A stretch of 64,000 nt of DNA from Chamaecyparis obtusa (GCA_027943335.1 BSBK01008833.1:30001-94000), one strand, 5' to 3'. Shown: positions 1 through 12,529, counted from the first letter of the stretch. Notes: generated from the letters alone by a model not told the origin. Made by a program: numbers and translations.

Positions 1-348
1 CTCATGTCTCCCCCATTCAATCTTCTCTAAAGGTTTTGTGCTCAAGATTTTTCATGTATATCTCTCCCCCATTAACATCAATGAAAAAGGTGTCAATACG
101 TTAATTCTCGAAGTTCAATCATCTCCAATATAATATGGAAAAGTGGCTAGTTATCAAAAGATACTATAGAAAACTCATGTCCAAGAGTCTTTAATGACTC
201 ATCTTGAGAAAAGATACTCCCCCATAGGAGAAGCATCAACCATCCAATCTAGATAAGTATACTTCTTTGATCATGTTGGATTGATGCATTCCTACATCAA
301 TCACTCTGAAGAGGGTTGGGGAATGACCCCAAGCATACCTCTCAGATA
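1..348 (-). other. 3' untranslated end of the copia element with polypurine stretches
   Basis: Downstream of RNase H the minus strand holds three purine runs of the form TGGGGGAG, at about 5-14, 64-73 and 206-214. This kind of polypurine tract lies just before a 3' LTR in copia elements, so the missing LTR may start close to the left window edge. No gene is seen. Confidence 0.5.
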
Positions 349-1345
349 CTACAAAGTATCCTTAGCCAAAGGTTTTGTGAATATATCTGATATCTTCTCC
401 TTTGTGCTAATATACTCCAATCTGATTTCTTTTTCTACAACCTTATATCTCACAACATGATACTTTATTGAAATATGTTTGGTCTTTGAATGTAATACTG
501 AATTATTTGACATGTTGACTATACTTGTATTATCAAAATATATGATAATAGGCTCGGTAAATTTAATGCCAATATCCATCAATATTTTCTTCATCCAAGT
601 GATTTGATTACAATTATTTGTTGTTGCAACATACTTTTCTTATTATTTACTCTATGATATCCAATTTTGTTTCTTTCTCAACCAGGAGACCAATCTTCCT
701 CCCAAGAAGAAATCTCCACAACTTGTACTCTTTTTGTCATCAAAATTTCCTCCCTAGTTTGCATCAATGTATGCACATAATATGAAATCATGTGATCTAT
801 CATACCATAGCCCAAAATCTAATGTACCCTTTAAATATCTAAACATCCTCTTTATTGTTGCAACACGTGTCTCTTTAGGTTCTTCTTGAAATCTAGCTAC
901 AATCCCAACTTCATTAGGTATATCAGGTCTTGTTTGTGTCAACTATTGTAGTCCTCCTATCATAGATATGTATTTTGTCTATGTTGCACTTGGTGATTCA
1001 TCCTTTCTTGAAAATTTATATCCAATTACCATAGGGGTTCCAAATGGTTTACAATTCTCCATTCCAAATTTTATCAATAAGTCTTTAAGATATTTTGTTT
1101 GTGATATGAAAGTGCCATCCTTGTTCTATGTAATTTGTAATCCAAAAAAGTATTTCATATCACCAATCATGCTCATTTCAAATTCATCTTTCATTTCATA
1201 TAAAAATTTCTTACTTGCTTCATCATTGCCTCCAAAGATAATATCATCAAAAAATACTTCAACAGTCAGTAATCCATCATCATTTTTTCTTAACAGTACA
1301 TATTATTGTCTTCATTATCTTTCTTGATTCCTTGTATTTTGTTAA
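349..1345 (-). pseudogene. copia reverse transcriptase C-terminus and RNase H, broken
   Basis: Near 1245-1265 the minus strand encodes FFDDIIFGGN where copia elements have YVDDIIFG. The second residue is still followed by the two catalytic aspartates, but the first two residues are changed. The piece 942-754 (LTQTRPDIPNEVGIVARF) is the stretch after the polymerase domain. The piece 594-349 is RNase H, with IYFDNTSIVNMSNN, KTKHISIKYH and the closing KISDIFTKPLAKDT. Several stops separate the pieces. Confidence 0.82.
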
Positions 1346-1522
1346 GGAAAATCCATCAGATTGTTCAATTTAGACTTCTTCCTCAAGTTCTCCATTAAGA
1401 AAAGTCGATTTTACATCCATCTCATATACCTTGAAGTTCTTACTACAAGCATATGCCAAAAACATTCTAACTACCTCAAGTCTACCCACATGTGAAAATT
1501 TTTCTTCAAAGTCAATGCCTTC

Positions 1523-2119
1523 TTAATGTGAGTATCCTTTACATACCAATCTTGATTTGTTTCTTACCACTTCACCTTTCTCATTCATCTTGTTCCTCAA
1601 AACCCATTTTGTGCCAATAACATTCTTGTCTTTAGGTCTAGGGACTAATTCCCAAGTCTTGTTATTTTCAAGCTTCTCGAGTTCTTCTTTCATCCCTTTT
1701 ATCCAATGTTCATCTTTACATGCTTCATTTGCAATCTTTGGTTCAACTTGTGATATTAAACATACTTCTTCATTTACCTTGTTCCATGTCATGACTCCTT
1801 TGTTTGTACTTCCAATGATTTGATTTGTAGAGTGATTTATTGCAACATATTTAGGTGTTCTTGGTTCAACTCTGACTTCTTCTCTAGGTGTTGATTCTGG
1901 TTCCAATCTAACTTCTTCAATCTACAAATCATTGTCAGTTTCATAAAATAATTCATGCTCATCATTTTGAATAATGTTAGTCCTTTGTCTTTTATCTTCA
2001 TCAAAATCATAATCAAGAATCCTCTCCTGAATTTTGAACTTTTCATCAACCTTCACATTAGTACTCTCAACTATAGTCTTCAATCTTTGATTAAAACATC
2101 TATATGCTTTACTTTTCAA
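1523..2119 (-). pseudogene. copia integrase C-terminus and N-terminal reverse transcriptase
   Basis: The 127-codon piece 1906-1523 contains WIKGMKEELEKLENNKTWEL and IGTKWVLRNKMNEKGEV. This is the standard start of the copia reverse transcriptase domain (RVT_2). The piece 2119-1922 upstream is the acidic linker after integrase. After a stop at the QEGIDFEE position the domain continues, in pieces, to about 1330. The plus-strand open stretches over the same bases (for example 1557-1823) are shadows. Confidence 0.8.
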
Positions 2120-3110
2120 TGAATAACTAATAAAAATTCATTCATCACTTCTAGCATCAAACTTTCCAATATCATCATCTCTTTTGATATAACATTTACT
2201 TCCAAAGATTCTAAAGTATTTCACTATAGGTGTATGCCCAAACCAAAGTTCATAAGATGTCTTACCAATATCTTGTCTAATTTAAACTATGTTCATTGTG
2301 TAAAGTGTTGTGTTCGTAGCTTCTCTCCAAAAGATATGTGATACAGTACCTTCAAGCATCATAGCTCTAGTTTCCTCATTAACTGATATGTTCTGCCTTT
2401 CTGCTATACCATTCTATTGTGGTGTCCTAGGTGCTGAAAGTTGTCTCTTAATTCCATTGTCTTCACAAAATATGTTAAACTCATTTGATTTAAAATCTCC
2501 TCCTCTAACAGATCTCAAACATTTAATCTTCAAGCCAGATTCATTCTCAACTCTATTCTTCAATAACTTAAACTTCTCAAATTCTTCTGATTTTTCTTTA
2601 AGAAATACTACCCACATTATTCTTGTAAAATCATCAATAAAAAGCATGAAATACATTTCACCATAAAATCCTCTTGTCCTTGTAGGTCCACATATTTCTA
2701 TAGGCACAATATCCAACTTGACTGATGTTGTAAACATTTTTCTTGGAAATGAATTCTTCCTCTGTTTAGCCATAACACATTCCTTGCAAACCATGTTAGT
2801 AGGCTTCACAATGTTAGGAAAGTGACAAACTGCATTAGATGAGCTGATCTTCACAATGTTATCAAAGTTGATATGACAAAATATCTTATTCTATATCCAA
2901 CTATCATCCACTTTAACAATCACACATGTCATTTCAATAGGTGTCAACTGAAATACATTACCTTTTGTCTTTCTTCTTGTTCCAATCAGTTTTTCATAAC
3001 TATCTTTAATAACACAAGTCTTCTCCATAAAATATAACATGTATCTTTTGTCCATAAGTTTTCCAACACTCAAAAGATTATATTTCAATCCATCAACAAA
3101 GTAAACATCT
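2120..3110 (-). pseudogene. copia GAG-pre-integrase and integrase, broken
   Basis: Two open pieces (3088-2891 and 2854-2414) give a block like YNLLSVGKLMDKRY, the lead-in to the pre-integrase domain. A zinc-type CKECVMAKQ follows, then the integrase core with FIDDFTRIMWVVFLK (second catalytic Asp region) and SAPRTPQ followed by NGIAERQN. The catalytic Glu region lies beyond a stop codon at the end of the second piece. Integrase inserts the cDNA into the nucleus genome. The pieces are in the same order and strand as the flanking domains and clearly belong to the same element. Confidence 0.8.
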
Positions 3111-3229
3111 TTAGTGTTAGTCTTTCCATCAAGTGTAATAGATTATTTTCCCTTAATCTGACATGGTGCATTATTTCCAACTCTAACTATTCTTCCATCA
3201 TATCTATTAAGCCCAATAAATTTATCCAC

Positions 3230-3690
3230 ATCACTAGTCATATGATGAGAACATCCATTATCAATAATCTATTAGACTTTTTATGTTCTACATGTGAAAC
3301 TAAAGATTTTTCTTCTTTTACCTCTTCTTCATCAAAATTTTCATCTTTAAGAGAAACAAATCCTATTTCATCTTCATCTTCTTTGTCACTTTTTAAAAAG
3401 TTAACATCCTTAAATGCAATTTTTCCATTTTCATCAACATAACATCAATTCTTTGTCTTAGGTTTATAAGGTTTTCTATATCTGATCTTATTTTCTCTCT
3501 TAAAATATTTAGCTGAAAAATGACTGAATTCTTTACATGTCCAATAAGCAAAAGATTTCTTATCTTTAGGTTCTCTCCTTGCAATCGATGTCATTGCATT
3601 ATTGAAATTCCTTTCTTCTTCTTTCTTATATACCCAATCTCTATCATAATCTCCATTGGTACTTGCACTTCTTGTCAACATAGGTCAATC
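3230..3690 (-). pseudogene. copia Gag C-terminus (zinc knuckle) and protease active site, broken
   Basis: A knuckle-like segment reads YWTCKEFSHFSAKYF. Against CX2CX4HX4C, the first and last cysteines are both replaced by tyrosine, so zinc binding would be lost. Further along the minus strand, about 3240-3275, comes IIDNGCSHHMT, the copia aspartic-protease active-site block. The usual DSG is DNG here, and a stop replaces the preceding tryptophan. The protease would normally cleave the Gag-Pol polyprotein. The lysine-rich linker between knuckle and protease is typical of the family. Confidence 0.65.
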
Positions 3691-3963
3691 CTTTTGTACA
3701 CTAAAAGATGTTTCCACTCTAGGTTACCCTTCCTTTTGTTTCATCTATTGCTCATGTACCTAAAAATTTCCAAGTATAAAATCTTTGGTAAAATTAGGTG
3801 TAATCATTTCTTCAATGATTTTTGTTTTGTGTTCATAGGTTGGTGGTAGAGATTTCATTATCTTCCATATGACTTCATTATTTGTTTTCCTTCCACCACA
3901 ATTCTTAATTCCTGCAACAATCTCAACAATCCTGCTAAAGTAACCTCTTATAGTTTCATCTTC

Positions 3964-4374
3964 CTACATCTTATCACTTTCAAACATACTAATATAATAT
4001 TTCAATTTAGCATTCTTCAAAGATTTATCTCCTTCAAAAAGTTTTTTGAATTTAGTCCAAATCTCAATAGGAAGTCTTAGATATTTTACCTCAGTATATT
4101 CTATATCTGGAAGAGCTGATAGAATAGCCTCTCTAGCAACCATATTGTACATGTATAGGTTCTTTTCTTCATCTGTACATGAAGCAAGTTTTTCTTCTTC
4201 TACAATTATCTTCTTCATCTTGATAGCCATCCAATAGTCAATTCTCATGCATAGAAAATGTGTCTTCATTCTTTCCTTCCAATTATTAAAATTAACTACA
4301 TTAAACTTAGGACTTTCTTTCCTGAAAAATGTAGTAGCCATGGATCTCCTTAAGCTGTTAAAATATTCCTTCAA
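3964..4374 (-). pseudogene. copia Gag (UBN2-type) fragment
   Basis: An open stretch of 136 codons lies just downstream of the primer-binding site. It carries the early Gag pattern of copia elements: a segment like FNVVNFNNWKERMKTHF near residue 25-40 (the usual ‘NYxxWKxRM’ block) and a later IWTKFKKLFEGD block near residue 105. Gag forms the cytoplasmic virus-like particle that packages element RNA. The frame ends at a stop after MFESDKM, and the continuation is in other frames. The start is chosen from position relative to the primer-binding site; a methionine 11 codons downstream (MATTFF) is equally likely. Confidence 0.75.
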
Positions 4375-4382
4375 CGACCTAA

Positions 4383-4395
4383 TGCTCTGATACTA
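4383..4395 (-). other. Primer-binding site, initiator tRNA-Met type
   Basis: On the minus strand the sequence right after the LTR reads TAGTATCAGAGC. This differs by one base from TGGTATCAGAGC, the usual plant initiator tRNA-Met primer-binding site. It fixes the orientation of the element and the inner end of the LTR. Confidence 0.8.
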
Positions 4396-4396
4396 A

Positions 4397-5617
4397 TTGT
4401 TAGAAAGTAAAGTCCACCAACACAACGGAGAGAGGGGGGAATCAGTTGTGATCTTAATTAACTTAAATTCAACTCTATGAAATCTTAAACTTGTAATCTA
4501 ATAACCACATAAGAATAAACATACACAATAACAATAGATTTGTTAACTAGGAGAAGCCTTGATCAGAGGGAAAACCCTGGTGGGAATGATGTTCACAAGA
4601 TGATGTACTAATATAAAAGCTCATTGTGAAAGGATAGACCCTGTTAGAACTCTTTTACAATGAAATTAATACATATGAGTCCCTATGAGGAGACTTTGGA
4701 TCCCTGCTAAAAGATCCCAACCTTGTGACAAGTTGATGAGAAACACAACAAAGATAACTGAACCCACTATCCAAATTGCTTCAAGATTGTCTTTACTAAA
4801 CAAGACTGTCTTTACTAAACAATCTTCAAGATAACACATCCAAGGGTGAACTAACTTAAATAACAACTCTCTTTTCCTTTACCGTTCCTTTAAAGTCCTC
4901 AACATACCAACAACATCATCTTCTTCTCTAATCATAAAGATTTCGCATTCAAAGCTCGCAAAATATCTCATGACCGCATGATATCCTTTTACATCTAAAT
5001 AAGCTTCATTTCCTTTATACCAAGTCCTAACGATTATTGAGTCGGCCAAAAGGATTTCTCAGTTCACAATTAATAATATAGGACATCAATAAGAATTTAC
5101 AATACATGTTTCATTACATCTAAACAATTCCATAAGAATATTAATCTGTAGTTGGCTCCCAGAGAAGTAACACACTTCATGTCGTTCACAAGTCTTCACA
5201 AAATGCAAAGTAGATTCTTCAATATTTATCCAAGCATCCTGAACATGTCTTCAACAACAAAACAACCTCGTTGCACTAGCTTCAACCTTGTCAAAATAAT
5301 AAATCTGGAATAATTGTCAATAGTTCCTAAAAACTCTCACTATGAACAGTCTTTAGTAAACTTTGTATAACTCAAACATATCTTCCTAACTTTTTTTGTG
5401 CTTGCAACCACATCATCAAAACATGTTCCCAAATTCTAGTAAATCTTTGCAAAACTCAATTCATCAGTATAAAACCTTGCCAAATGAATCTGTGTCTGCA
5501 ACTTTGTTAACTTTGTCCAAAAAATATATATATTGACATCAATGACAAACTCAGTAATGAATGTAGCATATAAGAACTCAATCATCTCTAATCAACATGC
5601 AATCTTCCTTTCTAACA
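4397..5617 (-). repeat. 5' LTR of the minus-strand copia element
   Basis: The plus-strand ends are TGTTAGAAAG (4397-4406) and CTTTCTAACA (5608-5617), a perfect 10-bp terminal inverted repeat with the canonical TG...CA. A primer-binding site lies immediately inside the 4397 end. The length is 1,221 bp. About 30 bp inside that end is the motif GAGAGGGGGGAATCAGT. A similar motif sits at the same place in the solo LTR at 57953-59033, so the two LTRs probably belong to related families (inference). Confidence 0.8.
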
Positions 5618-5644
5618 ACATTCATTAACATTCATGCTAACATG

Positions 5645-5668
5645 ACACACACACACACACACACACAT
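5645..5668. repeat. (AC)n microsatellite
   Basis: A pure AC dinucleotide run of about 23 bp lies just outside the copia LTR. Confidence 0.9.
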
Positions 5669-5689
5669 TGAAAATATTGCTCATCTAAC

Positions 5690-6225
5690 TGAGAAGAACT
5701 CCTATAAAATTTCAAGACCTTTTTATAAAAAAAAAATCAAAAAAATAAAGTTGAGTTGTGCCCAAAAATTTTTTTTTTAATGAAATCTCATTAAAAAATT
5801 AATAAAAAATCACAAAAAATTGACATTTGTACTGTAGCTTCTTTATGTCAAAATAAACCTGCAAAAATAATTTCATATAATAATTACTTAATTTGTGCCT
5901 TAGGGACCCATTTTATCAAAACATACCAGTTTTAAAAGATCTATTTTTTGCAAATATTTTTCATCAAAATCAAAATCACAGAGAATAAACCCCCTGTAGA
6001 ATTTCAAGACCTTTCTAAAGATGTAATTTTTTTTCAAAAATAAATGTTGATTTGTGCCCAAAAATAATTTTTTATTAAATATCATAAAAAATGATAACAA
6101 AAATATAAAATATAAAATTTCTAAATTTTGGACTGTAGCCTCCTTATATCAGCACAAACCTAAAAAAAATTTCAAGCAGTTTGAAAGATATGACCAATTT
6201 TCATACTGAGTTCACCATTTGTAAT
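5690..6225. repeat. Imperfect direct duplication of about 290 bp
   Basis: Phrases recur in the same order with a period near 292 bp: AATTTCAAGACCTTT (about 5708 and 6000), TTGTGCCCAAAAAT (about 5757 and 6053) and ACTGTAGC(T/C)TCC(T/T) (about 5831 and 6132). The copies have drifted mainly in A-tract length. The rest of 5618-7298 is AT-rich DNA in which no gene is seen. Confidence 0.7.
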
Positions 6226-6679
6226 TGAGTATAATAGGATCAATAGAAACCTACATTAACATTGAAAATATCAACCATAAAGAGATAGTTAATGCAATTA
6301 GTATTTCCAATACTTAAGAAAGGATGTAAGACAAACAATAAGTATAAATAATAATCAATATAAAATCATTCTAAGAACATGAATATGCAAACCTTAAAAT
6401 TCTTCCTTGGTGTTCTCCTTCTCATGCAATGTGGACTCTCATAATTGAGCTCAAAATCATGTTAACATAATAATTAAAAGCACTTGTGGTTTTTAAATTC
6501 AAAGGTTTGACGCTCTATTTATAAGATTTTAGGGGTTTCAATCAAGAATCCATGATTGAAGGGTTGATTGGATGTGATTGAGTAGTTGAACTCAAAGTGA
6601 GTGAGAGTCTAACTCTACTTGATTGATATGTTAGCAAATAGATTGGAGAGATGACTTGAAGAGATTGGCGAGTTAACCC

Positions 6680-6735
6680 ATTGCATGGATGAGTCAACTG
6701 ATTGCATGGATGAGTCAACTAATTGCATGGATTAG
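6680..6735. repeat. 21-bp tandem repeat, about 2.7 copies
   Basis: The unit ATTGCATGGATGAGTCAACT plus one variable base occurs at 6680, 6701 and, truncated, 6722. No coding context is seen. Confidence 0.85.
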
Positions 6736-7298
6736 AAGATTAAATTTATTGAATACTTTAACTGATTGTTGAGGGAGGAATTAACAATGTGGATTGAATA
6801 GTTAGTAGAGGGAATTGTGGATTGAATTACAAGTCAGTATGAGTTAGCTTTGGAGGAATAAATCATGATTAAATAAATGAAAGAATTATTTACTTGCACA
6901 TGCACAAACATGACAATTGATAAATAAATAACTAATATTTATTTATGAGAGAAGAATAATTAATTTAATTAAATAAATATACTTTATTTAATTGTGATAA
7001 GGATTTTTATTTAATTATTACATAGAAAGAGAGAATATTAATTAAATATGGTTATTTAATTAATTGAATGATATAAGGAATAATTAAATAATGTTTAATT
7101 ATTTAATTACTTTATACATGAATAATTGATGAAATATTGATTGGAGGATTAATAATTAAGCTAATTAATTAAAATCACTAAATTATAGAATTAAGAAGAA
7201 ATGATGATTTTGACTTTAGAATATGTTAGAATGACACAATTTATTGAATAATAAAAATTATTAAATAGATAAAGAGTAATGTTAGTAGTGTCATTGTG

Positions 7299-7385
7299 TT
7301 AGAAAAATAGGCCATTTTTAAATGTCTACAAGTGCAACGTGCCAAAATATTCTAGAACCGCCCGAAGGCCTATTTTTCCTTCTAA
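7299..7385. repeat. Short inverted repeat (possible small MITE remnant)
   Basis: TTAGAAAAATAGGCC (7299-7313) faces GGCCTATTTTTCCTTCTAA (7367-7385), an inverted repeat with a 4-base insertion in one arm and a loop of about 53 bp. The target duplication is unclear. Confidence 0.5.
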
Positions 7386-7418
7386 TTCTCTATTTAAATT
7401 GATGTCTTGGCTTAATTA

Positions 7419-7421
<3 letters not shown>

Positions 7422-7465
<44 letters not shown>

Positions 7466-7467
7466 GA

Positions 7468-7498
<31 letters not shown>

Positions 7499-7519
7499 GC
7501 GCGCACACACACACACACA
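7422..7519. repeat. Compound microsatellite (CT)n-(CA)n-(CG)n-(CA)n
   Basis: About 40 bp of CT repeats run into CA (one interruption near 7463-7467), then about 20 bp of pure CG alternation (7484-7504), then CA again. The CA-CG-CA part is about 50 bp of unbroken purine-pyrimidine alternation. Confidence 0.95.
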
Positions 7520-10500
7520 ATTTAGGTTTAGAATTACCACCCCAACTCAGGCATTAGAGCTACACAGTATTTCTATCCTAACAATGGAAACCTCCTCGAG
7601 TTGTGGGTGGACTCTAATTAAGGAGGAGTCTTTGGATTCTAGGCCGGTTCCTATTTGATATGGGATATCACCTCCTGATTGATTAACTTGATAGGAAAAG
7701 GGAAGAAGGAAAATTTAAAACTAAAAATAAATAGGGGTGATACACCAAAATGGATTTAGACTTTGCTTGAGAAGTAAGACTACAATTCCAACTCATATAT
7801 CAAAGGTTTGACACTTTAAATCTCTGTTCAACATATAGGCTAAAAGATCTCACTACTAGGGTTGAACCACAAATAGCTTAACGAGTCAACAAACATACAT
7901 TTTCCAAACAAGGTTTGAATTATTGCTCACCCTGAGAAGGAATATTGATTCATTCACTTCTCTTGGATAACAACAGAATAGACACTTGCAAACAAAGATG
8001 AAATCAGGATTTTAAAATCAAAACTCAAAATATATGGGCCAATGATATCATATGCTTTATTCTCCTCAAAATTTGACAAAGTGGTTACAAAAATGAGCTC
8101 CAAGGCATCAAGGAACAATAAGCTCACTTTAGCCCTCTCCAAAACTTGCAACCTCTAAACTGATAATGAAATTCAGTTTTATACAAGCCTAAGACTCAAA
8201 TTCAAAAATCTAAGACTCACTTGCTTGCCCTAAATTAGCTAAAAAACGTGCCAAAACCTTAGCCTATCACCATGACTAGTGCCCTAAATATTGGTTTTAA
8301 TAAGTATAAAAAATCCTTTTACAATATTTCACCAATATTTATTTTACTAAATTTTGAATAAAATTCAAAATCAAAACCTACACTACCTTAAAAAATTAAA
8401 CTTAAGAAATGAATTCCTGAGTCTAAAAAAAATGCTAAGTGGAAGAGGGTCGACATGACCACTTCACCCACTTGCATACTATGCGAACAAGAGGTAGTGA
8501 GGTGGCACTGTTGATAACTTCAAGGCCTGCAGGATTGAACATCTACATTAATGGAATTCAATGAATTTGCTGTGCGAACTCCAAAATATCAAAACCACTT
8601 GTCAATCTCGAACTTGGTGTTATTGTTCAGCTTCCTTGAGAAGAAAGAGGAAGAAATGAAACCCTAACTGCAAGGAAAATCTGGTAAAAATGTATGAATG
8701 AAGCTCAGATTGACTATCATGGAGTTCTCTATTTTCGATGGTTTATGCCCTGGCATTGGACCTAGACTGAGAGTTTGATTCTATGGAGGCTCGGGTTCTT
8801 ATTGTAATCTGAAGATTCATTTTTTTTGACTCTTTCTTGTGACTGATACTTCATCTTTGAGCCTTGCATGAATGGAGCCGTAACTGGAGCTTAGAGTTAA
8901 AGACCATGACTAAGGCTCTATTTTCCATCCTGAATCATGGCTTGCCTATGATTGAGAATCTTGGACTTTGAATGAAGCTTTGAACTTAGCTTTGTATTTG
9001 GAGGAACTGTGACCGAAACTTACAGCTTGTGAGTATTTGACTGTGAGTATTTTATTTGGGTTGTGACTGATACTTCATCTTTTAAGCTTTATGCATGTTT
9101 CATGTGACTAATGCTTATTTATGACTTCCTTCTCAGCTTATTGTTGTGAATGAATGGCTCACAGCCTACATTTTAGAAACTTCAAGCTTGGAATCGCACC
9201 AAAGTCGTGACTCGGCCTTGAACTCCTCTATCATCAGTCACAACTTGTGATTAAAGCTTCATCTTTACTTTATGTGTGTGGCCAAGGCTGATGATTGATT
9301 CTTGGCTTATGGGTATTTGACTGTGACTTTCCTTCTTAGTTTAGAGTTTAAACTGCGAGTTCCCTTCACATCTTACAACTCAACCTCAAGCAATGAACTT
9401 GAGCTACGATTGGTGTTATTCTCTTCTCAGCTATAACTTGGAGATTGAAATCTCGAGCTCACTATGAATGAATATAAGACTAACTGGTAAGCTTGAGATC
9501 TCAGCATAACATATGGGTTCATACAGTTTGTTTGTTTTACCACCTTTTGATGTGGGTTTTCTCTTTTATCTGATAGCATACCACGATTTGTGGGTTCCCT
9601 TCTTCAATAAGCTCAGCATAGCCTAAGCTATGACTAAAAGATGAGAAAAATATCAACTCAGCATAGCTATGACATCTTTCAGTCATAGCTTCAAACTCTG
9701 CCGAGTTGACTAAAACTATGTCTGAGAGATGGACAAAAGACACAAGCTTTGAAAAATGCAGATAAGTTATATTCTCTGTTTGTTGTGTACTTTTGTCGGC
9801 AGCTTAAAATCATCTCACTATTTTTTCCTCTTCTTTAAGCACATAAAAATGATATTTCGACTGCACAAAATGAGAACCCACTTTGTCTCCTGCCCGTGAA
9901 TGATATTTTTGTTCATTTTTTTGCTCATGAGTATTCCTATAGCCTGTTCCTTGATAAACTTGTAATCACCATAGTTCGGTTGTAGATGCCTTGCATACTT
10001 TGAAAATTTGTAAAATGATACTCATAGCTTAAAGATGAACTCAAGGACACACAGCTTGAGTACTGCATATATGTGCTTACTATTGAACATATTTCCTCAA
10101 TCACTGTTGTTACATTTAGAATACCAGTCACTTTGTTTGCTATCAACACAGTTCATTTGATAAAAGGTTGAGACTGATGCTCCATTGTTTGTATATGTAC
10201 TCCTATAGCTTGTTTCCTTGATAAATTTGTAACCTTCTTAACAAGCCATACTATATGTTGCAATACTCTTCATTTGTGGTTGTTGTATCTCGAACACCAG
10301 TAAACTAGTCAACTAGTTCAACTTAATAAAATATACCATAAAACTTCCTGCCTTAGAGATCCTTCCATAGCACAGTCACTATTACATATGAGTCATTACT
10401 TTATCTCTGTAATGGAAACTATATAAAACCACATCTTTATGCATCAAACATTTTATTTTGGTATTTACAGCTTCATAACTTATAAAAATCTTTTAAAACT

Positions 10501-11723
10501 CACTGTCCATGCTCATTAAAACACAGTCATTGTTACTGCTCCTTTGATGGTACAGTCACTTTTGTTGCAATGCAGCAGGGTAAAAGCACAAAGTTGTGTC
10601 ACGTTTCAGGACAACTTATCAGCACGGCTGAATTTGAGTATTTCTAACTAAAATTATTTTTTGTCAAACATATGGTCTAGCTAGATTCATTCTAGCTAAG
10701 TTAGATAAGTTCTTCACCTTTTCTAATTGGAAATATCTATTAACTATATGTTTTATGACAATTACTAAAGAAATAAAATTATTTCAAAAAAGCGACGTTT
10801 CAATAACTCTTACTCTTTTTAATGATATTTTTTTACAAATATAAAAATACCCTTTTTTAGAGCACAAAGTCAAGATTATCATCATATAATTTTTATAATA
10901 TTTTAATTAGATCTAATATATTATAATTTCAAAATACTAAAAGTAGGTATTTTAACATTCGAGAACAAGATGCTTCAAAAATAGAAAAAAATAGTAAAGC
11001 TTATCAAAAAAATTAAAAATTTATATTTAACAGTAGAGGAGAGAGTTATCTTCAAGAGTGTGTAATTTATTTTCTGAATAGTGTAGATTTGATAGGGGAA
11101 ATTTGACGCGAGATGAAAACTGTCGATTTCAGGTATGTTCGACTTTGAGTAGTTATAACAGAGAAATTATACATTGAAAACTAATTTTTCTTCTTTTCTG
11201 CATTAGCTATACATTTTATCTATGACATATTTTGAAATCAAAGGAAAAAGAGATTATTTGCATATACTTTTTTGGTGCGGACAAGACCCTCATTTTTCAG
11301 AAAGTAAAAAATGGACTTAAAAAATTTAAAAACTATGTGAATTCTTATTCAAAAAAAATTAAAAAAATTATAGCCATAAACTTCATCCACTTTTACACAT
11401 TTCATTAGTTTACATCATCTCCAAATTTTAAACATAAATGCCATTTTTATGTCATTAAAGTTAAAAATTTTGTGTGTTGTTGACCTTTTCCTTTATAAAA
11501 GTGTGACACAGCTTTGTAATTTTACCCAGCAGTCATTTTGATTTTCTTCAATACCACTTCATGAATAAGAACAGTTATTTTGAATTGAATTCAATACTGA
11601 AAACAGAGAAAATCTTAAGACTCACTGTAAATATTACCAGGCTTGAACATAGTTCTCTTTTTGATGCTGAATCTGAACTTTTGAAATAAGAAATGCAAAA
11701 AATTAAAAATGTTTATTTACTAT
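7520..11723. other. Gene-free AT-rich stretch
   Basis: All frames carry frequent stops and only 60-80-codon openings with no family motif. Phrases such as TGTGACTGATACTTCATCTT recur (about 8837 and 9061), suggesting an old degenerate repeat. No LTR ends, transposase motif or RNA gene was recognised. Confidence 0.5.
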
Positions 11724-11808
11724 CAATGAAGTTCGAGCACGGGCTCATGGCATTCAAAGACATCAGAATGCAATTCAATGAAGTTCGAGCACGGGCTCGT
11801 GACATCCA
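11724..11808. repeat. 52-bp tandem repeat, about 1.6 copies
   Basis: CAATGAAGTTCGAGCACGGG starts at 11724 and again at 11776. Each copy contains the short palindrome GAGC-ACGG-GCTC. No gene context is seen. Confidence 0.85.
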
Positions 11809-12511
11809 CTAAATACAAACTGAAAACATTTTTATAACTCTAAAGCTTAATTCTGTAGCATTTCTCTTTTTCTACCAGCAACAACAATGATTTTATTGAA
11901 TTTGTACCTTGAATTCAGCAAAGATATGCAATACCAGTGATTATGTAATTGTAACTTGCCATTTGAATCATGACTATTTGTGAAACACTTTTGGCATTTT
12001 GTTGTAGCATCTTTTCCTCTATGACTGTAATGTGAAAACCAGTCATCTTGAACCACTGCAAAATGTTCTGTTAAGCTCTTCAAACAACAACATTATAAAC
12101 TTATTAGATTAGTGAACATAATAAATAATTCAATTTATGAAAATTCTAAAAATGACACTTGTGAATCAACATTCATATCATTATGTTCACTAATCTACCA
12201 AGGTCCTGCAACTTTTGAAAAAGGTTTCTCAGATGGAAACACTAAGTCCCTTTAATTCAGATATTTGGTTATAAAAGGAAAACATACATCAGAATTATCA
12301 TTAATAGTAAAAGGGTTCATGTTTAGAAAACAAGTCCCTTTAATACTACCTTTTAGTTAGTGTGGATGCACATTTCCTTATTGCATTGAATGTACTAGAT
12401 ATATATGCAGCATTGAAAGAATTGATTGTCATTATATGTTGTTTGTGTTTCATGCATTGCTTAGATCCAATAGGATCTAACACTGTTTTCTTTCTCTCAT
12501 GATGCAGGTAT

Positions 12512-12529
12512 AAACCCTAAAAACCCTAA
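12512..12529 (+). other. Doubled plant telomere-box motif
   Basis: AAACCCTAAAAACCCTAA contains two AAACCCTAA-type telo-boxes. In plants the motif is common in promoters of translation-related genes, but no gene is visible downstream here, so it may be a chance match. Confidence 0.35.

Larger units (their letters stand above)
1..5617 (-). mobile_element. Decayed Ty1/copia retrotransposon (5' LTR plus internal region)
   Basis: Reading the minus strand from 5617 to 1, the order is LTR, primer-binding site, gag, CCHC knuckle, protease, integrase, reverse transcriptase, RNase H. This is the Pseudoviridae (copia) order, with integrase before reverse transcriptase. All domains are in pieces, interrupted by stops and frameshifts, so the copy is not autonomous. 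The 3' LTR should lie to the left of position 1, so the target-site duplication cannot be checked here. The outer base after the 5' LTR is 5618. Confidence 0.88.

Noticed and set aside
968..1327. Plus-strand ORF of 119 codons
   Set aside because: Antisense shadow of the copia reverse transcriptase; the minus strand gives recognisable family blocks.
2310..2666. Plus-strand ORF of 118 codons
   Set aside because: Antisense of the copia integrase core.
12512..12529. Interstitial telomere array
   Set aside because: Only two motif copies; too short for telomeric DNA and best treated as a telo-box.
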